Positions 8,484-16,860 of a stretch of 57,900 nt of DNA are shown piece after piece. The DNA comes from Methyloprofundus sp. Lineage in GTDB: Bacteria; Pseudomonadota; Gammaproteobacteria; Methylococcales; Methylomonadaceae. The notes under the pieces were generated by a model. The model saw nothing but the letters and a program-made list of their open reading frames with translations. It had not been told where the DNA came from and did not search any database. The stretch lies in assembly GCA_014859465.1 (NCBI GenBank), contig JACUUF010000009.1:1-57900 (forward strand). Reading direction: 5' to 3'. The translations under genes were made by a program, and so were the position numbers. How positions within the stretch are numbered: the stretch's first letter is position 1; every line of letters starts with the position of its first letter.

Positions 8484-9670
8484 TATGCCGCTCCTTCTTT
8501 TGCCACTTGCTCATTTCTTGCTTGCACTGCTTTTTCAGCCGCTTCTGCTAAAGTCGTTGCAGTAATAATAGGCAAGCCACTGTCGGCAATAATTTTACGA
8601 CCTTCCTCTACATTAGTACCTGACAAGCGCACAATCAAAGGAATCTGCATATCAATTTTACGTACCGCTTGAACTACACCCTCAGCAATCCAGTCACAGC
8701 GATTAATACCCGCGAAGATATTCACTAGCATGGCTTTAACGCCTTCATCAGCTAATACCAAACGAAATGCTTTTTCTGTACGCTCAGGTGAAGCACCGCC
8801 ACCGACATCTAAAAAGTTAGCCGGCTCACCGCCAGCCAATTTAATCATATCCATCGTCGCCATAGCCAAACCAGCACCATTAATCATGCAACCAATATCG
8901 CCATCCAATCCAACATAACTTAGACCGCGATCTGCAGCCGCCATTTCACGAGGATCTTCTTGAGTTTTATCACGTAATTCAGCGATTTTTTGACGACGAA
9001 ACAAGGCATTATCATCAAAGCCCATTTTTGCATCTAAAGTAATTAACTCACCGCCCTTAGTGACAACCAGTGGATTAATTTCCAACATATTCGCATCAAG
9101 CTCACGCATCGCACGATAACAACCAGAAATTAATCTAACGGCATGACTAATTTGCGTTGCTTCCAAGCCTAAAGCAAAAGCCATTTCACGCGCTTGAAAA
9201 TCCAATAAACCTACTGCTGGATCAATATAGATTTTTTTAATCGCATCAGGATTATGCTCAGCTAAATCCTCAATTTCCATGCCGCCTTGAGCAGAACCAA
9301 CCATGACAATACGCTCATGAGAGCGATCAACTAAAAAGCTAAAATAAAGCTCTTTAGCTATATCAGTACCCGCTTCGATATACAGGCGCGAACATACTTT
9401 GCCTGCCGGACCTGTCTGGTGGGTAACCATACGCTTGCCCAACATAGCCTCAGCCGCCGCCTCAACCTCGTCTAGGGTAAAACAGATTTTAACGCCACCC
9501 GCCTTACCCCGAGCACCCGAATGAATTTGTGCCTTAACCGCCCAAACATTACCACCAATTTCTCTGGCGCGTAGCACGGCATCTTCAGGGCTATAAGCTA
9601 ATCCGCCTTCGGCAATTTTTACACCATAACCGGCTAAGATTTCTTTCGCCTGATACTCATGAATATCCAT
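8483..9670 (-). CDS. mtkA: malate--CoA ligase (malate thiokinase) subunit beta; SucC-like
   Basis: The 395-residue ATP-grasp beta subunit that partners MtkB. The start [12 protein letters not shown], the ATP-grasp loop [14 protein letters not shown], and the C-terminal domain motifs NFLDVGGGA and [12 protein letters not shown] are typical of SucC/MtkA. A strong ribosome binding site (AAGAGG) precedes the ATG at 9670. It lies 77 nt after mcl, across a terminator-like hairpin, and overlaps mtkB by one base. Context with mcl indicates the serine-cycle enzyme rather than the TCA enzyme, since no other TCA gene (such as sucAB or sdh) is near. Confidence 0.88.
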   Translation of the reverse strand: MDIHEYQAKEILAGYGVKIAEGGLAYSPEDAVLRAREIGGNVWAVKAQIHSGARGKAGGVKICFTLDEVEAAAEAMLGKRMVTHQTGPAGKVCSRLYIEAGTDIAKELYFSFLVDRSHERIVMVGSAQGGMEIEDLAEHNPDAIKKIYIDPAVGLLDFQAREMAFALGLEATQISHAVRLISGCYRAMRELDANMLEINPLVVTKGGELITLDAKMGFDDNALFRRQKIAELRDKTQEDPREMAAADRGLSYVGLDGDIGCMINGAGLAMATMDMIKLAGGEPANFLDVGGGASPERTEKAFRLVLADEGVKAMLVNIFAGINRCDWIAEGVVQAVRKIDMQIPLIVRLSGTNVEEGRKIIADSGLPIITATTLAEAAEKAVQARNEQVAKEGAA

Positions 9671-9703
9671 AGCATCCTCTTAATAAATTACTAAAAATCC
9701 AAC

Positions 9704-9731
9704 AAAAAAAGGCCGCACAAAGCGACCTTTT
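9704..9731 (-). terminator. terminator-like hairpin between mcl and mtkA
   Basis: On the minus strand AAAGGTCGC and GCGGCCTTT pair (9 bp with one G-T wobble) around a 5-nt loop and are followed by seven Ts, the form of an intrinsic terminator. It sits inside the mcl-mtkA gap, so it may attenuate read-through and set the Mcl:MtkAB ratio, or stabilise the mcl 3' end. Confidence 0.6.
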
Positions 9732-9747
9732 ATCTTTATCTTTTTTG

Positions 9748-10698
9748 TTATGCTTTAGCAGCAATTGCTTCTGCAGTTTTCACCACATTATTAGCCATTT
9801 TTTCAGATGCCGCATCAATTAAGCGACCATCCAATGCCGCAGCACCTTTACCTTGTGCTGCCGCTTCTTTTAACGCCTGTAAAATACGCTTAGCTTTTTC
9901 CACTTCTGCTGTAGGTGGAGTAAACACTTCATTCGCTAAAGCAATTTGTGATGGATGAATAGCCCATTTCCCTTCACAACCTAGGGCTGCCGCTCTTCTT
10001 GCGGCATCTTTAAAGCCTGCTGGATCTTTAATATCACCAAACGGCCCATCAATGGCGCGCAAACCATAAGCACGACAAGCAACAGTCATACGACTAATCG
10101 CAAAATGCCATTGATCGCCCGGATAATCTGGATTTAAACCACCGATATTCGTGGTTCTTGCACGGTTACTGGCTGCGTAATCTGCAACACCGAAATGCAA
10201 GGCCTCTAAACGCCCACCTAACGCACCTTGCTTAGCAATATCTTCAACATTTGCCATGCCTAATGCTGTTTCAATTAAACATTCGATACCAATTTTTTTG
10301 GTCATGCCTTGCTGCATTTCTAACTGGTTAAGCATCGCCTCAACCATATAGACATCACTATAAACACCGACTTTAGGAATTAAAAGTGTGTCTATTTTAT
10401 CACCACATTGCTCAACTAAATCAACAACATCACGCACCATATATTGCGTATCTAAACCATTGATACGAATAGAAACGGTAATGCCGTGACCCGCCCAATC
10501 TAATTCGTTAATTGCTTTAATGACATTTTTACGCGCTTGCAACTTATCATCTGGGGCAACAGCGTCTTCAAGATCAAGAAAAATAACATCCACGCCACTT
10601 TTCAATGCTTTCTCGAACATTTCTGGGCTTGATCCTGGAACAGCTAATTCACAACGCTGAACACGCTGTGCATTGGCTTCATATAATGTATGACTCAT
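9748..10698 (-). CDS. mcl: malyl-CoA lyase (HpcH/HpaI aldolase, citrate-lyase beta family)
   Basis: Cleaves malyl-CoA to acetyl-CoA and glyoxylate, the closing step of the serine cycle. The 316-residue protein has the CitE/Mcl TIM-barrel signatures VIFLDLEDAVAPDDK (metal-binding acidic cluster, about residues 38-52), SIRINGLDTQY, IGIECLIETALGM and LHFGVADYAAS. It also has the C-terminal lid region typical of bacterial Mcl (GKWAIHPSQI onwards). The ATG at 10698 follows TAGGA at good spacing. It is first in the mcl-mtkA-mtkB unit and has a good sigma-70 promoter upstream. A citrate-lyase-like or beta-methylmalyl-CoA activity cannot be excluded, but the thiokinase neighbours argue for malyl-CoA. 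Confidence 0.92.
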   Translation of the reverse strand: MSHTLYEANAQRVQRCELAVPGSSPEMFEKALKSGVDVIFLDLEDAVAPDDKLQARKNVIKAINELDWAGHGITVSIRINGLDTQYMVRDVVDLVEQCGDKIDTLLIPKVGVYSDVYMVEAMLNQLEMQQGMTKKIGIECLIETALGMANVEDIAKQGALGGRLEALHFGVADYAASNRARTTNIGGLNPDYPGDQWHFAISRMTVACRAYGLRAIDGPFGDIKDPAGFKDAARRAAALGCEGKWAIHPSQIALANEVFTPPTAEVEKAKRILQALKEAAAQGKGAAALDGRLIDAASEKMANNVVKTAEAIAAKA

Positions 10699-10786
10699 TA
10701 ATAGCTTCCTACTTAATAAAATATTTTTAAAGGTACTTATCGCGCACTTGATTCGCCATCCCTGCCCAAATCAAAATTAACCTTTC

Positions 10787-10814
10787 ATTTTACTGCTAAG
10801 CCATGTAATGTCAA
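10787..10814 (-). promoter_or_regulatory. sigma-70 type promoter of mcl-mtkAB
   Basis: On the minus strand a perfect -35 TTGACA (10814-10809) and a -10 TAAAAT (10792-10787) are separated by 16 bp. Transcription would begin near 10780 and leave a leader of roughly 80 nt before the mcl ATG. Confidence 0.65.
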
Positions 10815-11116
10815 TGACTAGTTGAATTGCGCACTTTAATATCAAAGTCAAATTTTAGGCAAAAAAAATGCGCTTAGCCTATGGCTATGCGCATTAAAAA
10901 GACTCTGATTCCTAGTTTGGAGGCAAGGAGTTAATTTAAGAGTTGCAGCTATTCTACAAGGATCAATTCATTCTGAAAATGTGGCATATTGACGCGCGAC
11001 AGATTGTCGCAACCCTTCCCGCCGTCGTTAAGAATTAAGCGCTAAAAATTAGAAGCCAGATCAATTTAAGCCCTTAAAACACTGAGAAAGACATCACTCA
11101 CTCCCACTAATTAAAG
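10815..11116. other. spacer between the mcl promoter and the AIM24 remnant
   Basis: Apart from the terminator at 10861-10895 and a small 6-bp inverted repeat GCGACA/TGTCGC near 10996-11010, I see no gene here. Intact AIM24 genes extend well beyond where this one stops, and I could not recognise the missing C-terminal coding sequence in any frame. It therefore appears deleted rather than merely frameshifted. Confidence 0.4.
10861..10895 (-). terminator. Rho-independent terminator downstream of the dapE/AIM24 unit
   Basis: The minus strand forms ATGCGC-T-AGCC type arms (11 pairs with one mismatch, 3-nt loop) and continues into eight Ts. It ends transcription coming from yffB-dapE and the AIM24 remnant before the mcl promoter. 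Confidence 0.75.
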
Positions 11117-11408
11117 TCAAAAAATGAACTGGTAAGAAAAAGCCACTTTGCGCTTTTGCCTGCGCTCATTAGTAAAATGCGTTAGAAATACCGACTCCCC
11201 GGTCAGTATGCGCTGACCGACCCCCATTAAAGACCCCATCAAACCTTGCGCAGAACCAGCCCCCATTCTGGTTTCAAAAACAATATCTTGCTCTAAGTAT
11301 GTCAATCGCGCCGGCTTCGGCAATCACTGTTGCATTAGGATCCAGCTCGACCTCAAGCATTTGTATATCGTGGCCAATCATCTCATAATCAAGTTCATGA
11401 CAACGCAT
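11117..11408 (-). pseudogene. frameshifted and truncated AIM24/TIGR00266-family gene
   Basis: The ATG at 11408 lies 5 nt after the dapE stop, behind AAGGA. It reads MRCHELDYEMIGHDIQMLEV through AEAGA, the N-terminus of AIM24-type proteins (beta-sandwich proteins of uncertain function). The frame then shifts: the family-like continuation TYLEQDIVFETRMGAGSAQG is in the next frame. Removing one T from ATTG (forward-strand AA at 11304-11305) restores AEAGAMTYLEQ, so a one-base insertion explains it. The rest ends after HFTNERRQKRKVAFS at 11117, giving about 95 residues where the family usually has well over 200. Two separate lesions argue for a decayed gene rather than one sequencing error. Confidence 0.75.
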
Positions 11409-11413
11409 GGCAT

Positions 11414-12550
11414 TTAATCCTTAGCGACTAATAATTCAATTAAGATCTGCTCATAAATCTTAGTTAAGATTTCCAGATCCTCAAGACCGACATTTTCATT
11501 AATTTTATGAATACTTTCATTCAATGGTCCTAACTCGATCACTTGCGCACCTGTTGGCGCAATAAATCGGCCATCAGAGGTACCGCCACCGGTATCATCC
11601 AAAGTCTCATATCCGGTTATCTTTTTAACAGCAACATGCGTTGCTTCGATTAACGCACCGCCTTCTGTCAGAAAGGGATTACCCGACAAACGCCAAGTAA
11701 TAGCATAATCAAAAGCAAATTGCTCAAACAAGCTATGCACACGTTGCTTTATCGTTGCTTCATCTAATTCCGTACAAAAACGTAAATTAAATTGCAACTC
11801 CAGTTCACCGGGAATAATATTTTCCGCGCCGGTGCCGCTATTAATATTCGATACCTGTAAGCTCGTCGGCGGAAAAAACGCATTACCTTTATCCCACACT
11901 TCTTCGGTTAATGCCTTTAGTGCTGGCGCAAAGCTATGAATTGGATTACTGGCTATTTCCGGATAGGCAACATGGCCTTGTATGCCTTTAACTTCAAGCT
12001 TGGCACACAAAGAGCCGCGCCTACCGACGCGAATCACATCAGCGATTTTTTTAGCGCTTGAGGGTTCACCCACTAAACACCAGTCAATTTTCTCATGACG
12101 CTGCTCTAACACCTCGACCACTCTGACCACGCCATTGGTCGCCGGCCCTTCTTCATCACTGGTCATCATGATGCCAATCGCGCCCTTATGCTCTGGATAT
12201 TGCGCTATAAAACGCTCCACTGCGGTGACAAAACAAGCAATACCGCCTTTCATATCGGCGGCGCCACGACCATATAAGCGGCCATCACGCACAGTCGGTT
12301 CAAAAGGAGGTGAATCCCATCGCTCTAATGGCCCCGTTGGTACCACATCGGTATGCCCTAAAAAAACAAATAAAGGTTTTGCTTCGCCACGCTTTAACCA
12401 CAGATTTTTAGTATCATCAAAATCCAGTTGCTCAGCCTTAAAGCCACTTTTTGCTAACCGCTGGGTTAATAATTCTTGGCAACCCGCATCGTCAGGTGTA
12501 ACCGAGGCACGACTAATAAGGTCTTTTAGTAAATCTAAAGTTTCGCTCAT
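11414..12550 (-). CDS. dapE: succinyl-diaminopimelate desuccinylase
   Basis: Hydrolyses N-succinyl-LL-diaminopimelate to LL-diaminopimelate and succinate, a zinc-dependent step toward lysine and peptidoglycan. The 378 residues have M20 peptidase layout. Metal ligands and catalytic residues are in GHTDVVPTG, GRGAADMKGG, TSDEEGPA and, near the end, ELGPLNESIHKINE. A lid/dimerisation domain lies at about residues 180-290. The ATG at 12550 overlaps the yffB stop as ATGA. The yffB-dapE pair is conserved in E. coli, and dapC-dapD lie a little upstream here. Confidence 0.96.
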   Translation of the reverse strand: MSETLDLLKDLISRASVTPDDAGCQELLTQRLAKSGFKAEQLDFDDTKNLWLKRGEAKPLFVFLGHTDVVPTGPLERWDSPPFEPTVRDGRLYGRGAADMKGGIACFVTAVERFIAQYPEHKGAIGIMMTSDEEGPATNGVVRVVEVLEQRHEKIDWCLVGEPSSAKKIADVIRVGRRGSLCAKLEVKGIQGHVAYPEIASNPIHSFAPALKALTEEVWDKGNAFFPPTSLQVSNINSGTGAENIIPGELELQFNLRFCTELDEATIKQRVHSLFEQFAFDYAITWRLSGNPFLTEGGALIEATHVAVKKITGYETLDDTGGGTSDGRFIAPTGAQVIELGPLNESIHKINENVGLEDLEILTKIYEQILIELLVAKD

Positions 12551-12909
12551 AATAAAGTTTGATAAGTCTCTGCGTTAAAACCAATAAATACTTGCTCGCC
12601 AGCCACTAAAACCGGGCGTTTAATTAAAGTAACATTGGCTAACATCAATGCCGCTGCTTTGTCAGCATTTAAATCTATTTTTTGCGCCTCAGCCACTTGT
12701 CGCCAACTGGTGCTACGTTTATTTAAGATACTTTCCCAGCCCGCGTGTTCAATAAACAGCTGCAATTGCCCCGGGGTTAAGCCATCGACACGGAAATCAT
12801 GGAATTGATAAGTAACGCTATGCTTATCCAGCCACTGGCGCGCTTTTTTCACGCTAGTGCAATTTTTTATGCCGTATAAAATGTAAGAACTGGAACTGTT
12901 TTCAGTCAT
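12547..12909 (-). CDS. yffB: ArsC/Spx-family reductase-like protein YffB
   Basis: A 120-residue thioredoxin-fold protein of the ArsC/Spx superfamily. The N-terminal ILYGIKNCTSVKKARQWL has a single active-site cysteine followed by the family's basic residue, and LIKRPVLV carries the cis-proline region. YffB proteins are glutathione-linked and have no proven physiological role; arsenate reduction is not implied. It is directly upstream of and overlaps dapE (ATGA), as in other gammaproteobacteria, so it is probably cotranscribed with it. Confidence 0.88.
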   Translation of the reverse strand: MTENSSSSYILYGIKNCTSVKKARQWLDKHSVTYQFHDFRVDGLTPGQLQLFIEHAGWESILNKRSTSWRQVAEAQKIDLNADKAAALMLANVTLIKRPVLVAGEQVFIGFNAETYQTLL

Positions 12910-12949
12910 CAGAATAGTAAATTCGCTAGATCAATTAAAATAATATACC

Positions 12950-13006
12950 GTGGCTGGGGCTTTGAGCTGCGGCTTGTATGCAATAGCGGCTAAAAGCCCC
13001 AGCCAC
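12950..13006. repeat. REP-like long inverted repeat
   Basis: GTGGCTGGGGCTTT and AAAGCCCCAGCCAC are perfect 14-bp arms. Inside them AGCTGC/GCGGCT extends the stem to about 20 bp with one mismatch, leaving a 15-nt loop. There is no T tract on either side, so it looks like an interspersed palindromic repeat rather than a terminator. It lies between the small acidic-protein gene and yffB. Confidence 0.55.
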
Positions 13007-13048
13007 AACAAACCTTTATAATCAAGGCGGGGCGTGAGACGGATTATT

Positions 13049-13291
13049 TTACAAAGGATGCGTTAGCAACTCATCTAATGTCGGTAAATCTTTATCTTGT
13101 TTACGACACGATTTATAGAATTCAATAAATTCCATAAAAGCTTGCTCTAAATCATCTAAAATCCCTTCTTCGTTTTCACGCTCCTCGGGCAAAACATCTG
13201 AAGATTCTAAATAATCTTTTTGCAATGCAATCTCAGCATCGATAGAAAGAATGGCGTAAATAATGGCATTGCTAGATAGTGAATCAGACAT
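13049..13291 (-). CDS. small acidic protein of unknown function
   Basis: An 80-residue soluble protein beginning MSDSLSSNAIIYAILSIDAE. I chose the ATG at 13291, preceded by TAGGA, over an upstream frame extension that would read through the dapD terminator. The protein is rich in Glu/Asp, with a helical middle (LPEERENEEGILDDLEQAF) and KSCRKQDKD near the end. No catalytic motif was recognised, and it has no cysteine pair or membrane segment. It sits between dapD and yffB-dapE on the same strand, immediately after a terminator, so a link to diaminopimelate synthesis is positional only. Confidence 0.7.
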   Translation of the reverse strand: MSDSLSSNAIIYAILSIDAEIALQKDYLESSDVLPEERENEEGILDDLEQAFMEFIEFYKSCRKQDKDLPTLDELLTHPL

Positions 13292-13310
13292 AAGGGGGTT
13301 TCCTAAAAAT

Positions 13311-13342
13311 AAAAAAAGCCGAACTAGCGACAAACCAGTTCG
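13311..13342 (-). terminator. Rho-independent terminator after dapD
   Basis: On the minus strand CGAACTGG pairs with CTAGTTCG (8 bp including one G-T wobble) around a 7-nt loop and runs into GCTTTTTTT. It is about 75 nt after dapD and only some 20 nt before the ATG of the next small gene. Expression of that gene therefore needs read-through or a promoter hidden in the dapD end. Confidence 0.7.
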
Positions 13343-13419
13343 ACACTTTAATAATTCATTATGTGGGAGAAGCTAGCCTCGATAAATGCGGCCAAAGTCT
13401 CTTTCACAAAATCTATTGC

Positions 13420-14238
13420 TTAATCACGCAATAATTCGTTAATACCTGTTTTACTACGTGTTTTTTCATCGGCATGCTTAATAATAACCGCACAATACAG
13501 ACTATGTGATCCGTCTTTTGAGGGCAAGTTACCAGAAACAACCACAGACCCTGCAGGAATACGGCCATAAGTGATTTCACCGGTCATACGGTTAAAGATT
13601 TTAGTACTTTGACCGATATAAACACCCATAGAAATAACAGAACCTTCCTCAACCACCACGCCTTCTACGATCTCAGAACGCGCACCGATAAAACAGTTGT
13701 CTTCAATAATCGTAGGACCGGCTTGTAATGGCTCTAACACACCACCAATACCGACACCACCGGATAAATGCACGTTTTTACCAATTTGCGCACAAGAACC
13801 TACCGTCACCCAAGTATCAACCATGGTGCCTTCACCAACATAAGCACCGATATTGACATAAGATGGCATTAAGATGGCACCCGGAGCGACATAAGAACCA
13901 TGACGCACCACCGCATTAGGCACAACACGCACACCCGCTTCGGCGAAATCTTCTGGTGTATAAGCAGCAAATTTAGTTTCTACTTTATCGTAATAACGTG
14001 CAGCGCCGCCATCCATTACGCGGTTTTCATTAATTCTAAACGATAATAAAACCGCTTTTTTCAACCACTGATTAACCACCCACTCGCCACTTGCTTTATC
14101 AGCAACACGCGCTTTACCGGAATCTAATAAGTTAATAGATTCCTTAACTGCGTTACGCACTTCAGCAGAAACCGTGGTCGATGAAATTTCAGCACGATTT
14201 TCAAAAGCTTGATTAATAATTTTTTCTAGTTCGTTCAT
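13420..14238 (-). CDS. dapD: tetrahydrodipicolinate N-succinyltransferase
   Basis: Transfers succinyl from succinyl-CoA to tetrahydrodipicolinate in the succinylase branch of lysine/diaminopimelate synthesis. The 272-residue length is typical. An N-terminal helical domain is followed by left-handed beta-helix hexapeptide repeats (for example [20 protein letters not shown]) and the DapD signature [14 protein letters not shown]. The ATG at 14238 overlaps the dapC stop as ATGA, so dapC and dapD are coupled in pathway-reversed order. Downstream lies an intrinsic terminator. Confidence 0.97.
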   Translation of the reverse strand: MNELEKIINQAFENRAEISSTTVSAEVRNAVKESINLLDSGKARVADKASGEWVVNQWLKKAVLLSFRINENRVMDGGAARYYDKVETKFAAYTPEDFAEAGVRVVPNAVVRHGSYVAPGAILMPSYVNIGAYVGEGTMVDTWVTVGSCAQIGKNVHLSGGVGIGGVLEPLQAGPTIIEDNCFIGARSEIVEGVVVEEGSVISMGVYIGQSTKIFNRMTGEITYGRIPAGSVVVSGNLPSKDGSHSLYCAVIIKHADEKTRSKTGINELLRD

Positions 14239-15464
14239 AGTGTCTTTTCATTTAAAGAGTTAATAAAATTTTTAATACGTTGCGCGGCTTCGACACATTC
14301 GTCAACAGAGGCGACCAAAGCCAATCGCACATGATTTTTACCTGGATTAATACCGTCTGCTTCGCGTGATAAATAACTACCGGGCAAAACAGTGACATTT
14401 TCCTGAGCAAATAATTGCTGAGCAAACACAGCATCATCACAGCTAGTTTTCAGCCACAAATAAAAGCTTGCAGGCGGCTGTTTAACGGTACATACCTCAG
14501 CTAATATTGCCGTCACTGCGGCAAATTTTTCACGGTAAAGCTGTCTATTTTCCAAGACATGCTGCTCATCTTGCCAGCCAGCAATACTAGCATATTGACT
14601 AGGCACAGGCATCGCACAGCCGTGATAAGTCCGGTATTTAAAAAACTGAGCTAACACTTGCGCATCACCGGCAACAAAACCCGAGCGCAAACCCGGCGCA
14701 TTCGAGCGCTTGGATAAACTATGGAAAATCACGCAATTTTTAAAGTGGGTATGACCCATCGCATAAGCGGACTGTAATAAACCCTGTGGCGGATTCGCTT
14801 CATCCTGATAAATTTCGCTATAACACTCATCAGATGCAATGATAAAATCATATTTTAAAGCGAGCTTAATTAGCTTTTCATGCGTTGCCTGCTCAATTAC
14901 CGCGCCTGTCGGATTACCCGGTGAGCAAATATACAATAACTGACAACGCTGCCAGACCTCTTCCGGCACTTGAGCAAAATCCGGTAAATATTGATTATCT
15001 TCCAGGGTATGCAAATAATATGGCTGCGCACCGGCCAATAAAGCCGCACCTTCATAAATCTGATAAAACGGGTTAGGCATTAACACCAAAGCATCGGCAC
15101 TGCCATCAACCACACATTGCGCAAAAGCAAATAAAGCTTCACGCGTACCATTAACCGGCAAAATTTGCGTCTCGGCATCTAAAGCGGCAGCCGCTATATC
15201 AAAGCGCTGGGCAAGCCACTGTTTAATCGTTGTTCTTAATTCAGGTAAACCTTTAGTGGTCGGATAATTACCTAAAGTATCGATATTATCTAATATCGCG
15301 GCTTTTATAAACGCGGGCGTTGCATGCGCTGGCTCACCAATAGATAAAGCAATGTGCGCTTTATCAGCAGGCGGCGTAATTCCGCTTTTTAATTGTGCCA
15401 ACTTCTCAAAAGGGTAAGGATGTAATTGCGGTAAATAGGGATTCATGCCAAGCACTTGAGTCAT
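14235..15464 (-). CDS. dapC: succinyldiaminopimelate aminotransferase
   Basis: A PLP-dependent class I/II aminotransferase of 409 residues that makes N-succinyl-LL-diaminopimelate using glutamate, the step between DapD and DapE. The Schiff-base lysine is in [15 protein letters not shown], with [11 protein letters not shown] and [10 protein letters not shown] as the PLP-binding blocks and the C-terminal [13 protein letters not shown] arginine. A start at the internal ATG 15446 ([16 protein letters not shown]) is equally family-like; neither has a clear ribosome binding site. The gene overlaps dapD by 4 nt and is the promoter-proximal gene of the pair. Confidence 0.93.
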   Translation of the reverse strand: MTQVLGMNPYLPQLHPYPFEKLAQLKSGITPPADKAHIALSIGEPAHATPAFIKAAILDNIDTLGNYPTTKGLPELRTTIKQWLAQRFDIAAAALDAETQILPVNGTREALFAFAQCVVDGSADALVLMPNPFYQIYEGAALLAGAQPYYLHTLEDNQYLPDFAQVPEEVWQRCQLLYICSPGNPTGAVIEQATHEKLIKLALKYDFIIASDECYSEIYQDEANPPQGLLQSAYAMGHTHFKNCVIFHSLSKRSNAPGLRSGFVAGDAQVLAQFFKYRTYHGCAMPVPSQYASIAGWQDEQHVLENRQLYREKFAAVTAILAEVCTVKQPPASFYLWLKTSCDDAVFAQQLFAQENVTVLPGSYLSREADGINPGKNHVRLALVASVDECVEAAQRIKNFINSLNEKTL

Positions 15465-15571
15465 TTAATTAGCGGTCTATTCTAGCATGAGCCAGTGCTT
15501 TTTTAAAAAACCACTCAACGAAATCTGAAAGACGCTAAAATAATCGTTTTTGCTACCATCAAACACATTCA

Positions 15572-16147
15572 ATGCAGGCACGTTTTTTCTTCCTATTTTT
15601 TAGCGTATTCAGCTTAAACTTGGCTGTTTCCCCTTCCCTATTTGCTCATGCGGGCGTTGACCATGGTGATAATTGTTTTATCGACATCGGCGGTTTTACC
15701 TTGCGTTTAGGCGCTGTTCAAGCGGCAGACAAAATAGGCGGCGGCAAACATTTCTGTCACATACTGCCCGCAACCGGTACTGTTATTTTTACTTTTGAAC
15801 AAGATGTTGTCGCGCAACTCAATAAAAAAATGAACTTAAAGTTTCTCGCGGCTGACTCTTATGCCGACCTGATCTTTAATAATGCCACAGCCTTTAATCA
15901 AACTTTAGCCCAAGTGTCGGATGCAGCGGCTATTGACTATGATTTTCCAAAAGCAGGTCTGTATGCTCTTGAAGTATCCTTGCATTCGGATGAACTAGAA
16001 CCCAGTGTTAATAACACACAGCGCTTGCTATTTTTAGTCGGTTTCCCGATTATTAAAATGCTGGTATTTACTGCGTTGGGATTTTTGTTGATGCTCGGAT
16101 TTGTCTTGTTTAGTCAGCTAAAAGCAGGCGTTAAATCTAAAAAATAA
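15572..16147 (+). CDS. exported single-anchor protein with His/Cys motifs, function unknown
   Basis: A 191-residue protein. The N-terminus is a signal peptide (MQARFFFLFFSVFSLNLAVS then SLFAHA), followed immediately by HAGVDHGDNC, with further HFCH at about residues 60-63. A beta-rich periplasmic domain follows, and a C-terminal membrane helix (about residues 160-182) ends in a basic tail (KAGVKSKK). The topology is a periplasmic domain tethered by one helix. The His/Cys clusters directly after the cleavage site could bind copper or another metal, or the two cysteines could form a disulfide. The layout recalls PmoD-type copper proteins, but I do not see that family's motifs. It is monocistronic, divergent from dapC, convergent with the MCE operon. 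Confidence 0.7.
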   Translation: MQARFFFLFFSVFSLNLAVSPSLFAHAGVDHGDNCFIDIGGFTLRLGAVQAADKIGGGKHFCHILPATGTVIFTFEQDVVAQLNKKMNLKFLAADSYADLIFNNATAFNQTLAQVSDAAAIDYDFPKAGLYALEVSLHSDELEPSVNNTQRLLFLVGFPIIKMLVFTALGFLLMLGFVLFSQLKAGVKSKK

Positions 16148-16245
16148 GCTTAATTTTCGCCAGAATCTAGCTGTGATTTTCTGCGCGTTTTCAGCAAATG
16201 TAACGTCAGCAATACCCGAGCCAATAATAATGATGGTCATCAAAT

Positions 16246-16857
16246 TCACTTAATTTTATTGGCTATTTTGTCCATTCGAGCTCGCACAATTTGAATTGCC
16301 ACTTTATCCGCTAATATGGCAATAGCCTCACTCTGCGCTTCAACTCGAGCATGAAAATTATCTGCCGCTATCGGCACTGTCATGGTCTCGGTGCTAGCAA
16401 ACAAAAGCTTATCCCCTAGGCCATTCAATAAAGTCCAATGAAGCTGCAAAATGGCTTGCTGCTGCGCATTGGTATCAAAGCGAATAACTTCCAGCGCCAG
16501 CTGATAATCAAACGCCATTGTACTGAAAGTTTTTTTACTGAGCACTGTTGCTGACGCTAAACGCATTTGTATATTTTCTTTAAAAACGCGCTCAAAAGAC
16601 ATGTTTAATGGCTCTCCCCAGCGATGAAATTCCTGCCTAGCCAAAGTTACCGCATCTTTGCGTAGGACCATTTGCGGGCGATCTAAATAATCCGGAAAAG
16701 TTACCGGCTGCAAATAAATACTAACGGGCTGTTGTGCAGTGAGCTTAGCCTGAGTCGGTTCAATAGGCTTAAGTAAATACAGCGTGGATTTTGGGCTGAC
16801 GCTACAGGCGGATAAAGCCAGTAACATACCGATTATTTTAATGATGGGTAATTGCAT
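16246..16857 (-). CDS. PqiC-like ABC-type transport auxiliary lipoprotein
   Basis: A 203-residue outer-membrane-type lipoprotein of the PqiC/DUF330 (ABC transport auxiliary) family. A lipobox LSAC places the lipidated cysteine at residue 18. Family features are the early YLLKP strand, VSIYLQPVTFPDYLDRPQMV and HRWGEPL. It is the last gene of the MCE operon, starting 3 nt after the MCE-protein stop. In the known PqiABC system the lipoprotein receives or anchors the MCE tube at the outer membrane, and a similar role is inferred. Confidence 0.88.
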   Translation of the reverse strand: MQLPIIKIIGMLLALSACSVSPKSTLYLLKPIEPTQAKLTAQQPVSIYLQPVTFPDYLDRPQMVLRKDAVTLARQEFHRWGEPLNMSFERVFKENIQMRLASATVLSKKTFSTMAFDYQLALEVIRFDTNAQQQAILQLHWTLLNGLGDKLLFASTETMTVPIAADNFHARVEAQSEAIAILADKVAIQIVRARMDKIANKIK

Positions 16858-16860
16858 AAC

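Noticed and set aside
7596..9670. Succinyl-CoA synthetase sucCD of the TCA cycle
   Set aside because: The subunits are homologous, but the adjoining malyl-CoA lyase and the absence of other TCA genes fit malate thiokinase better. Not fully excluded without phylogeny.
12135..12578. Plus-strand 147-codon frame opposite dapE
   Set aside because: Antisense shadow of conserved DapE metal-site sequence, rich in Ser/Pro, with no family resemblance.
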